A stretch of 64,000 nucleotides of DNA from Cydia pomonella (lineage: Eukaryota; Arthropoda; Insecta; Lepidoptera; Tortricidae), in NCBI RefSeq assembly GCF_033807575.1, contig NC_084725.1:12187001-12251000 (forward strand), read 5' to 3'. A program made the translations under genes and the position numbers. The notes under the pieces were generated by a model, which searched no databases, had not been told where the DNA came from, and saw nothing but the letters and a program-made list of their open reading frames with translations. Shown piece by piece: positions 32,411 through 40,720 of this stretch (position 1 is its first letter; each line of letters starts with the position of its first letter).

Positions 32411-32430
32411 TATGTTTGTTTATAGACTTA

Positions 32431-32442
32431 GAGGGGAGAAAG
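32431..32442 (+). promoter_or_regulatory. Polypurine tract
   Basis: GAGGGGAGAAAG lies directly before the 3' LTR, where plus-strand DNA synthesis would be primed. Confidence 0.88.
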
Positions 32443-32538
32443 TGTGACGATCTTGTCATTATGTGTATGGTGGCGGGTAGATACCTTTTTTATAATAAAT
32501 CAGTCGGTTGCTAGCCCACGCCTTTCATTGACGTCTCA
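32443..32538 (+). repeat. 3' LTR (96 bp)
   Basis: It matches the 5' LTR at all 96 positions by direct reading. ACATT follows as the right target duplication. Confidence 0.95.
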
Positions 32539-32677
32539 ACATTATCTATGAAAAGGGACCTTATTGTCGAAAGCGCTTACGCCGCACTGCGTAGCGTGGC
32601 GTTGTTTATAATATGGGAGCATCGTTGAGAATGGCGTAAGCGCCATCGACAAAAAGGTCCCTTTTCATAGATAATGT
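32539..32677. mobile_element. Foldback MITE abutting the gypsy 3' LTR
   Basis: The first 45 bases (ACATTATCTATGAAAAGGGA onwards) and the last 45 (ending TCCCTTTTCATAGATAATGT) are inverted with only a few mismatches, around a 50-base loop with GCGTAGCGTGGCG. Its first five bases are also the gypsy target site, so the gypsy element inserted at the outer tip of this element. Confidence 0.88.
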
Positions 32678-32763
32678 AACATTTAGGGTTTTCTTTACAT
32701 ACCGTTAGTATTGATAACCAAGTATCAAGAATGTCTGTGACCGTACAATATCTAATGTTGACG
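32678..32763. other. Short unassigned spacer
   Basis: No motif was recognised. Confidence 0.3.
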
Positions 32764-33045
32764 ATATGGAGTGTGGAATTAAAAGGAGTGACATCTCTTA
32801 TGGTAGAACTGTTGCAAAAGTGTCCAGCTGTCAGCTATAAATAATAGTTCCAAATCTCTCCAGAGTAGCGCTAGAGTAGCTAAGAACCTAGGCGTTATTG
32901 ACGGAGTGCGCTGTCTATGATTTGTTTTTTTTGTTCAAGTATTCTAGGTATTGTAGCGCCACCTATTTAAGATTTTTTGATGACACTTTTTGGTACATGG
33001 AGATTTCAATTCTTACGTCCGCCTTCCATAGTTGACGAGTTGGCA
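32764..33045. mobile_element. TIR element related to 14178-15252, without its insertions
   Basis: AACTGTTGCAAAAGTGTCCA through TAGGCGTTATTGACGGAGTG is shared almost exactly. After it, TTCAAGTATTCTAGGTATTG and GACACTTTTTGGTACATGG run on without interruption. The terminal repeats are diverged (CGCCTTCCATAG at the right). Confidence 0.75.
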
Positions 33046-33059
33046 CTATGATCAAAATA

Positions 33060-33295
33060 GGAATGTAGACTTCAACTTCAACATTTATTCAGCAAATAGG
33101 CCACGAGGGCACTTTTACACGTCAACATGGAATTTACATACAAACAAAAACAAGCACATCAACAATTATAAAATACAATTCATTGAAAATTTGAATGCAA
33201 ACTAAAGTATTATTGTTTAAAGAAAAAGTAAGTAAAATATTATTATTACTTAGAGATGTATAAAGTCTCTAAATGTCGAATTACAAAAAATAATA
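33060..33295 (-). repeat. LINE-tail-like repeat, first part
   Basis: CAGCAAATAGGCCACGAGGG, ACTTTTACACGTCAACATGG and a TTAGAGATGTATAAAGTCTCTAAATG hairpin-like motif (33250) are present. The family continues at 33666 after an inserted LINE fragment. Confidence 0.5.
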
Positions 33296-33299
33296 CATA

Positions 33300-33665
33300 T
33301 ACATACATACATACATATAATCACGCCTATTTCCCGAAGGGGTAGGCAGAGACGACGGATCTCCACTTGCTACGATCCTGACATACCTCTTTCGCGTCCT
33401 TCACTTTCATGACATTCCTCATATCCGCTCGTCGGTTTAGGGTGCTCTTGACCTGGCCTTTCTTCAGGATTTCCCCGATTTGATCAGAGAAAGTCCGCCG
33501 AGGTCTACCCCTTCCAGCTCACTCTTCTACTTCTCCCTAATACACTCTATTTGTTAACCTTCTTTCACTCTTTCTTTCCACGTGTCCAAACCATCTCAAC
33601 ATACCTTTCTCAATTTTTGTCACTACATCTTCGTTCAGTCAGACACTACATCTTCGTTCAGACAA
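33300..33665 (-). pseudogene. RTE-type LINE C-terminus and 3' end
   Basis: The minus strand encodes VVTKIEKGMLRWFGHVERKS and then GRPRRTFSDQIGEILKKGQV, followed by DRSKWRSVVSAYPFGK and a stop. RWFGHVER, GRPRR and KWRSVV are hallmarks of RTE-type LINE C-termini. It ends in ATGT repeats (33296-33315). A short TTCGTTCAG...TTCGTTCAG duplication sits at the truncated 5' end. Confidence 0.82.
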
Positions 33666-33850
33666 AAAATAACTAAAATAATAATAATAAAACAACAGAA
33701 ACAGATACAAAAAGCATATTGTACAATTATTTAGAGGTGTAAATATCTCTAAATGTCAGAACTGAATGAATAATTATTATCAAACTATCCTTAGAGATGT
33801 ATAGTCTCTAAGAGTCAAAACTTCGTATAATTAAAACATTCATTAGGATA
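33666..33850 (-). repeat. LINE-tail-like repeat, second part
   Basis: Two further TTAGAG-N-CTCTAA hairpin-like motifs occur at 33731 and 33790, each followed by ATGTCAGAA- or GTCAAAAC-like sequence. It is the continuation of 33060-33295. Confidence 0.45.
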
Positions 33851-34189
33851 AAAGAAACATACGAGAACCAAATGAGGTGTCTCACTGTAATTATACTCAA
33901 AAATAAAGTTAGCTTAAACAGACCAGTCTCCACAAAAAGCAACCGTTCACGAGTATGACGCGTATCTCAGCCATCGCCTCCCTCAACCTTCATTCGGGTA
34001 AGTGACGATCTAGGACTGTGGTCAAAACAGTAATGTGGACGAGTTAGGTAGGTGACGAGTTAGGATTTCAAAAGATGAAGAAAAATGATTGTGGACGAAG
34101 CACCCTAAGCTTTATACAGCTACTCATAGTTTGTGATTGGCAGATGGCTTTAATGTATTTAATTTTCTTCCTTTAGACAATCTTCTTTT
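33851..34189. other. No recognised feature
   Basis: A GTGGACGAGTTAGGTAGGTGACGAGTTAGG-like reiteration occurs near 34030-34065. Otherwise nothing was recognised. Confidence 0.35.
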
Positions 34190-34385
34190 TTTCTTAGGCT
34201 TTTTGAGTGTCCCACTGCTGGGCAAAGGTCTTTCCCCTAGTTCTCCATAACTCTCGATTTTGTGCTTCCTTTAGCCAGTTGTAAAGTCAGGTGTCAAAGT
34301 CATCTCGCCATCTCCTCCTGGGCCTGCCCCTCCCACGCTTCTCTACTGGCATCCACTCGGTGGCTCGGTGGTTGAGCCTCAAATT
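34190..34385 (-). pseudogene. Second LINE C-terminal remnant
   Basis: The minus strand reads KRGRGRPRRRWRDDFDT, then NWLKEAQNRELWRTRGKTFA and QQWDTQKA before a stop. GRPRRRWRDD followed by a W-x4 motif is typical of LINE RT C-termini. It differs from the 33300 family. Confidence 0.78.
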
Positions 34386-34427
34386 TGACAATCAAGTTAC
34401 GGTTGAAATATCTTACTGACTTAATTG

Positions 34428-34428
<1 letters not shown>

Positions 34429-34522
<94 letters not shown>

Positions 34523-34614
34523 CCGCGCGCGCGCGTGTGCGTGTGCGTGTGCGTGTGCGTGTGCGAGTGCGAGTGCGAGTGCGAGTGTGTGTGTGTGTGT
34601 GTGTGTGTGTGTAG
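34429..34614. repeat. Compound microsatellite
   Basis: TG repeats (34429-34514) pass into a CG-only core with a GCGCGCCGCGCGC palindrome, then GTGTGC repeats, GAGTGC repeats and GT repeats. The long frames across it on both strands are artefacts of the dinucleotide repeat. Confidence 0.96.
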
Positions 34615-34676
34615 CAAATATATTCATACTTATTATTTATTGCTATTTTTTTAAAGATTAACAAACTAGGCGCGAC

Positions 34677-35017
34677 TGTTGTTACGGGTGGTAGATTATT
34701 ATACACACTGGGGCCCATGACGTGTATAGTTTGTGCCGTCTTTGCTAAGCTACGGGGCACCGCTGCTAATTTGTGTCGGTCGCTTTCGTTACCCCGCCCG
34801 GGGTATATAAGGTCCACCAGTTTTTCATATTCTTCATTAATAATAACCAGTTTTCTCTTTATTTTTCAAGCTTCTTCAAACCTCTTTACATTGTTAAAAA
34901 TATCCCATTCTATGTTTCAAGTTTGATTTCCATTATGACGGAGTTGTTGTTCATGTGTTAATAAATTATGAATTAAAACTAAAATCTCAAAGATTCCATC
35001 ATTAATGGGTATTAACA
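34677..35017 (+). mobile_element. Candidate solo LTR or promoter-like element
   Basis: The block begins TGTTGTTACGGG and ends GGGTATTAACA. It has a TATA-like GGTATATAAGG (34800) after a GC-rich stretch and an AATAAATTATG motif near 34962. LTR-like order is visible, but no target duplication or second copy is present. Confidence 0.3.
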
Positions 35018-35475
35018 AGTTTATTTAATATTACCGTTTTGAACAGGAATAGCAAAATATCTCTTATAAATGGATTTACTGTAAACAACTCGATTTAACT
35101 TCCGGCTCCTGTTTAAGATGGCGACCGGAAATTGTTTCTGTTAATTTCTTCAGCTGCTTAAACAATCGGCTGAAAAGCCCTGAAAGCCTTTAATGTATTC
35201 TTAATTAAATAAGGTTTCAAAACAGATGGCAGTTGAGATCTTTCTAAAGTTATCTTATTTTTCCTTCATTTGGGAGTAAATTGCAAAAGCCTTCTAATGA
35301 CAGTAAATATTTGATAAAAAAATATTAGAAAGAAGACATTTTTAAAGACAAAGAGATAATACTTTTTTGTATAAAGTTTATGTTACGAGTAAAGCTTTTT
35401 TAGCTAAGTATGGTTGGAAAAAAAAATATACACAAGAATTTTTAAAATCATCATAATACACATTTACTCGTATTT
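35018..35475. other. No recognised feature
   Basis: AT-rich sequence without motifs. Confidence 0.4.
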
Positions 35476-35715
35476 GACGACCGGTCTGGCCTAGTGGGTA
35501 ATGACCCATGAAGCCGATGGTCCTGGGTTCGAATCCCGGTAAGGGCATTTGTTTGTGAAATGAGCACAGATATTTGTTCCTGAGTCATGGGTGTTTTCTA
35601 TGTATTTAAGTATTTTGTATATTATATATATCGTTGTCTGAGTACCCTCAACAGAAGCCTTCTTGAGCTTACTGTGGGGCTTAGTCAATATGATTTCCTT
35701 GTCAAATTTATTTAT
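35476..35715 (+). mobile_element. SINE-A copy 7
   Basis: The head GACGACCGGTCTGGCCTAGT, the B box GGGTTCGAATCCCGG and the body with GAGTCATGGGTGTTTTC are intact. A short deletion near the anticodon-like region and a diverged tail (TCAATATGATTTCC) mark an older copy. Confidence 0.88.
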
Positions 35716-35757
35716 ATATCCATGCCCAATTTCAACTTTCTGCACTAACGATCACGG

Positions 35758-35832
35758 AGCAGTCTCGAACAGACAGACAGATGGACATGGCGAAACTATA
35801 AGGGTTCCTAGTTGACTACGGAACCCTAAAAA
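35758..35832 (-). repeat. GGGTTCCGTAG-type repeat, 5' end, antisense
   Basis: GACAGACAGATGGACATGGC and GTTGACTACGGAACCCTAAA are the reverse complement of the start of the repeat at 14518. Confidence 0.65.
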
Positions 35833-36917
35833 AACTACCAACATATTTCTTTCTCTTGCCTTCGGAACAGCAAACAGCTAATAACAAAAACTTCCTCCTA
35901 ATCAGAGAACCCAAATTTTATACAGAATACTTAATATAAGGGTCATTTTTGTATGTTTCCACTCCACCATCCGCCACGATGTCCCAATAAATGTTAATTA
36001 CGGTCGTGATCGATAGCACCCGGTTTTTGCCGGAACTACCGGAAGGAGCTTGATTAACTTAGCCTCTGTTTTTCGTGCGGATTAACCATCTATAACGACA
36101 AATGTATAGAAATTAATATTACACAAGGTGTTTTTATTGAATTCCGTTAATTTCGGGGTGTGGCTTCAGAAAATTTAATGGCATAGTTAATTTTCGAGTA
36201 TTTTATTTTTTTCATATAAAATAATGAAATTCTGCATACCTATAGCATTGACACAGACATTAAGTAGATGTTTTTGTTGGGTTAGTATCATATGGTCGTC
36301 TACAGGGTCAACTCACCTAATAATCATTTGGGCAAATTGGCAGATAGTCTAAAACGTAAGCGGCCTATAAAGCAAAGCGTGAAGAGGTAACAGACAGAAA
36401 AACATTTCTCAGTTATAAGTATTAGTAAGGATTTTCGGCAACGCTGACCACACCGTACATCAGTCGTATATATGTATACATAAACGGGCGAGTAGCGTCC
36501 AAGCTGTCCGCCGCTCACCGCAAGCCTCGCTCTGACCATTTGTCTTCGTCTCAATTTGTGAGGGTACATTTTCGTACAGAATACCATCTAACCAAGCAGC
36601 AACTCATCAGGGGGTGTAAATCCAGGATAAAGGAAAGAAAATATTATTTATTTAGTTGGGTCATAAGTTCTGTCACAAACTGTGTCTGGTTTTTACTGAT
36701 AAAATGAAAACAAACCTTTTAATAAAAACAGTTTGCCATGATATGAAAACTTGTTTTATACTGATCAAAACGTAATATGATTCGTTTAAATTTTAGATCG
36801 CGCTTTCATTTACTATTTATTTGTTTACTTTGGGATTGACGTTAGACGTGAATGCGCGGCTGGATTTTGAAAAATTATATTTTACCAAAGAGAGTAAAAA
36901 TAGTAATAATAATTGTT
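35833..36917. other. Mostly unassigned, with a small antisense repeat remnant
   Basis: About 36350-36425 (AAAGCGTGAAGAGGTAACAG) is the reverse complement of a motif at 62380. The remainder is AT-rich and featureless. Confidence 0.4.
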
Positions 36918-37157
36918 GCGCCCGTGAACGGGTTCCAGCAGGCGTTCTACATGACATTAAAGCTCTCCAAGAGGCCTCTACGTGTTGGATCTATATCCCC
37001 ACGCAAGCCTATCAAAAGACCGGGATTTATAGGCCCGTGAAATCCAAGGAGATACAATAGTAATAATAATAAGTTCGCCTTTGTACTTAGCTATTCCTAA
37101 TTGAAAGTTACTTTTATTATGTGTTCTTGTACAATAAAGAATTGACTACTACTACTA
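36918..37157 (+). mobile_element. LINE 3' UTR fragment
   Basis: GAACGGGTTCCAGCAGGCGT, TGACATTAAAGCTCTCCAAG and CCGGGATTTATAGGCCCGTG precede AAGTTCGCCTTTGTAC and a GTACAATAAAGAATTGACTA tail with CTA repeats. The open frames here are non-coding UTR. Confidence 0.6.
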
Positions 37158-37886
37158 CATTTTGATATAAGTTCGATTTGGCCATCTTTTCGCTGCACGA
37201 CAGTATATTACGTGTATCCTATACTATAAGCACACATACAGTTGTATATAGGTATAAAAGTATATATAAGAACAGAGCGTCGTAACTGTCAGCTCACCAC
37301 AGCCTCCATCTATTCATCTCCGTCTGAATCCGTCCAGGTCCGGGTCAAACCGTTTTTCCGGAGACAACGTTGGACAGTTTGGAATGTGGCCTTTTTGTTA
37401 TTAACATACCTCGGAAAAAGCGGTTGAAAATACTTTATTTACCGCTCCTTTTCAACATACATATGTATTTTTTTATCGAAAATTGCGAAAATTACAATCG
37501 AATGTCAGGTTTCAAACTTACACCTGGACCGCTACCAACAGTTTTGACGTTGACATATTCGCTTACGTTTGCGTTACTAACTTTTCATCACACGTGCTCA
37601 CAAAAGATCTTATTTCATGCAGGTGTACTGAAAGACAAAGGCCTACATTGTTCCCGTGGGAGTTATGGATTGTGAAAAAAGCTAGCTTTCATTTTAAACT
37701 GTCACTAATTCATACGAACTAAGTATCGTAAATGAGTTTTGCTTTTAATATATAATGACGTTTATAATTAAATATTTTTGTTTAAAAATATTTAATTTAA
37801 TAGCCGTTTAAAATATTTATACATAATTTTCAATCGTGGCTGAATGTCGAATCCTAACCTGTCAAGAAAACAGTACTCGTCTTGGC
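37158..37886. other. No recognised feature
   Basis: Several overlapping small frames (to 101 codons) lack domains and overlap each other in three phases. Confidence 0.4.
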
Positions 37887-38075
37887 GGGGGCACGGCCGT
37901 GCCCCCAGATGGTAAGTAGTTTTTTCTTCACAAGTGTGATGAAAAACATTGTGTGTAGCTCCGGGGGTTAGAAAATTGCAAACTCGAGTCTGCACAACGC
38001 TCTCCAGCCTGCGGCTGTCGTGTATCTAAACACCTTGTTTGCAAAATTCCACTTACCCCCCTCGTTGCACAATGG
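37887..38075 (+). repeat. Dispersed repeat starting at a perfect 20-bp palindrome
   Basis: GGGGGCACGGCCGTGCCCCC is followed by GTGTGATGAAAAACATTGTG, CAACGCTCTCCAGCCTGCGG and CCCCCCTCGTTGCACAATGG. The last motif reappears inverted near 39745. The order is familiar from lepidopteran genomes; its class is unknown. Confidence 0.55.
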
Positions 38076-38737
38076 AATCGTACTATTGCAACTGACATTC
38101 GGAACTCCGTAAGCGCGATTTAGGGAATGTACGGCGCTTCATAGAATGTTGCACTCTTTGTATGGAAGTAGCTCTAATAACGCCATCTGTTAGATCATTG
38201 ACATAGCCCGCTGTTAGCAGTATCGTTGAAATTAATTTTGCAATACAATTTTGAAATGCGATAAGGAGTTTCTTAATATATAATACTTATAGTGTAACGA
38301 AAGTACAGATATCTAGCAGTAACAATATTTGTAGGAATCTAGGTACAGTTCAAACAGAATGATTAATTCAGTAAATGATCACTGGCTCGGCCTAAACCAG
38401 AGATTACCCCATTAATTGGGTACACAAATCATAACGCCATTCGAACTGACCGCTGTGTTGTTTTTGTACTCCAATCATCAAAGTTTACTAACTATAGTAG
38501 ATTGTTAACCAAGGGATACACCGAGTTAAATACTCTACTTTTCATATCGAATGCGAGGAAACCAAACAAGACAAGGCAAATTTGCAAAATCAGTAATTAA
38601 AGTAATAGACCTACCGGCCATGTTTTTTTCTTTAGGAAAAACTTCACTTTGTGAGCAGTTTATAGATCAACTATGACCCACTTTAATAGCATAAGATATT
38701 AGAAAATATATTAAATATATTGAAATAAACCTTCAAG
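38076..38737. other. No recognised feature
   Basis: AT-rich sequence with a weak inverted pair near 38345-38450. Confidence 0.4.
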
Positions 38738-39045
38738 AAAAAAGCGTACTCTTGCTACCCCTCTGGTGATCTGTGGGTGTCAGCAGGGATCGGAACCGGT
38801 TTTTTGCAAAAACATCGGAATAACCATATATTTTGGTTTATTTTATACTCTAAATGTAGGACTCAGTTGTGTTTTCAGATAACGACTTCGTATTATTAGA
38901 TTGCCTAATTAGAAATTAAGTAATTAACAAAGAACGAAAAAATATCGTTTTCGTTCCCATACAAAAAATACCGGTTTCCGATCCCTGGGTGTCAGTAATT
39001 GCTTTCCATGAGGCAATTCGCCTGCTCCTTATTATATTATGAAGG
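38738..39045 (-). repeat. LINE 3'-end-like repeat split by a hAT-like MITE
   Basis: CTTCAAGAAAAAAGCGTACTC and CCCCTCTGGTGATCTGTGG lie left of the MITE. TAATTGCTTTCCATGAGGCA and ATTCGCCTGCTCC lie right of it. Joined, they give a diverged antisense member of the 24010 family. Confidence 0.6.
38784..38987. mobile_element. hAT-like MITE, copy 1 (204 bp) with 8-bp target duplication
   Basis: The termini CAGGGATCGGAACCGGTTTT and AATACCGGTTTCCGATCCCTG are inverted. GGTGTCAG occurs exactly on both sides (38776-38783 and 38988-38995). CAGGG ends with 8-bp duplications are typical of hAT transposons. The interior has AACACAACTGAGTCCTAC on the minus strand, shared with copy 2. Confidence 0.93.
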
Positions 39046-39091
39046 TATATTATCGTCGTGTAGTACCCACAACGTCGTGTAGTATGTATCG

Positions 39092-39195
39092 ACCAAGTCC
39101 CACAGTAAACTCAATAAGGGTTAGTTATTGAGTTTACTGTGGGACTTGGTTGATCTATGTTAAGTTGTCCTATAGTATTTATTCATTTATTTATT
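39092..39195 (+). mobile_element. SINE-A copy 8: 3' tail with a perfect inverted duplication
   Basis: Bases 39125-39195 are the SINE-A 3' end (TACTGTGGGACTTGGTTGAT to the ATTT tail). Bases 39092-39117 are an exact 26-bp reverse complement of 39125-39150, with a seven-base loop (GGGTTAG). Confidence 0.88.
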
Positions 39196-39270
39196 TACAT
39201 GCATTTACCAGTAACATTATTTCATTAGGTGTGTTACACTACAACGACAAATGACTGAAGAATCAATGTA

Positions 39271-39404
39271 CAGTCAGCTGAAAAAATATATATCGAGAGA
39301 ATCGTCTCATAAATACGGTACTACGCTCTTATTACACTGGAATAAGATGCCATGGGACATATCTTTGAGTAAGATGTGTACACCAATATCTTTACACTTG
39401 ACTG
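39271..39404. mobile_element. MITE with CAGTCAGCTG end and TA duplication
   Basis: CAGTCAGCTGAAAAAATATA and ATATCTTTACACTTGACTG are imperfect inverted ends, flanked by TA at 39269-39270 and 39405-39406. Confidence 0.7.
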
Positions 39405-39406
39405 TA

Positions 39407-40581
39407 TCTTATTGAAACTTTATTGCTAATGCTTTGCGAAATAAACGCAAACCCCAATAACCTTATTGATTGGAGTATGGTTCCATCATGACGCTATCTG
39501 AAAACGTCAATAGATAATATGTACATAGACTAATGAGGTTAGCTTAAAATTTGGCTTCAAATATTGACTGGCAAACCGTGTGAAATAGAATTTAGGGAAT
39601 AAATAGGTAACTGATTAACTTATGTTAGTTGTTAAGGCTTTTACAAAGATTTAATTTAGATAATGAAAAGTCACTTAATCTAATTTATATTACCTAATAA
39701 AAGTAGCGTAATAGCCAACGCACTGCCTTGTTTAAAAATAGTACATTGTGCAACGAGGGGTACAAGAAAAATATATGTTCATATTTTTTTTTTTTTTGTA
39801 GTTGAAATCGGGTCGATAGAAATTATTCCAAGTTTTAAATATTTCTTTAAATGTCTTGTCTCAATTTTTTTACGTATAAATCTTTAATTAAGAAAGCTAT
39901 TCCAACATACTTTTTCACGAGTCGAGATTGCACGAGTCGTACCTACACAGGTTTTTGTCGTCCACAGTTTTCTGATTTTACTCGTCCTTCTCTTTCACTC
40001 CCGTCCAAACAGACAGGGAGCAATAGCTGTCAGCCCTTAAATCCTACTAATATTTCGTGATTCTTGTCTATTCCTAGCTTAAACCCACAAACAAACACCT
40101 CAGTGCACGTGTTTACCTGGAGAGCAATTAGCCGCCATCTTTGTCAGCCATTTTGAACGCGCTTTCCACGCCCCGCTTAATTGATGTCACGTGCATGGAG
40201 GTGACATGATTTGGGAACGGTGTCTGAAATTCGGTTCTTTGCTTAGATACCTGCATTTAGGTTAGGTCTAGTACGAGTTATGGTAGACTGTTATCGAAGT
40301 TATTATGTATTAATAAAATAATAGTTTTTCTCACGAATTTATGGTCTCGTATTTTGGCATGTTTCAGGTAGGCTAGGTCCATTAACCGAAGTACGTTTGA
40401 TTCAGCTAGGTGCTCTTAGAAACATGTTGCACTTCATGACTCAAAATACGTGTTACGCTAACTGCACAATTGAAATATCGGCTGTAAATTTAGAGATGTC
40501 GGTTTTCAATCTTGAATTATATATTGGATTACTTTTTAAGATAAACCCGGCTGTTTTGGTAAACTGACTTTATCAGACTTA
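39407..40581. other. Mostly unassigned
   Basis: Near 39745-39765, CATTGTGCAACGAGGGGTAC inverts the motif at 38055. No gene-like feature was seen in the rest. Confidence 0.4.
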
Positions 40582-40717
40582 GGTCTGATTTTTCAAACAT
40601 CAAATAAAATTATGTGTGAGATAAAAATAACACGCTCCCTTTCTTTCACAAGCAGGAAGAAAAAATGAGTGTCTTTATCTGACAGATAATTTTATCTGAT
40701 GTTTGAAGAATCAGACC
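40582..40717. mobile_element. PIF/Harbinger-like MITE (136 bp) with TTA duplication
   Basis: GGTCTGATTTTTCAAACATC and the opposite end GATGTTTGAAGAATCAGACC are inverted, with homology extending some 45 bases inward. TTA flanks both sides (40579-40581, 40718-40720). Confidence 0.85.
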
Positions 40718-40720
40718 TTA

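Larger units (their letters stand above)
28170..32538 (+). mobile_element. Complete mag-like Ty3/gypsy LTR retrotransposon (4,369 bp)
   Basis: All structural parts are visible: a 5' LTR, a PBS one base later, one gag-pol ORF, a polypurine tract and a 3' LTR. ACATT flanks both sides (28165-28169 and 32539-32543). The two 96-bp LTRs show no difference, so insertion was recent or gene conversion occurred. Very short LTRs and a serine-tRNA-like PBS recall Bombyx mag. The GC-rich coding region contrasts with the AT-rich flanks. Confidence 0.96.

Noticed and set aside
34385..34817. Long overlapping frames coding for VCVC, HTHT or RVRV repeats
   Set aside because: They are read-throughs of the TG/CG/GTGTGC microsatellite on both strands and have no coding value.
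37242..37722. Three overlapping frames of 61-101 codons as a possible gene
   Set aside because: They overlap in different phases, and no domain, signal peptide or splice pattern is convincing.
38345..38450. Weak inverted pair (AGTTCAAACAGAATGAT / ATCATAACGCCATTCGAACT)
   Set aside because: Too many mismatches and no target duplication, so it is not called as a MITE.
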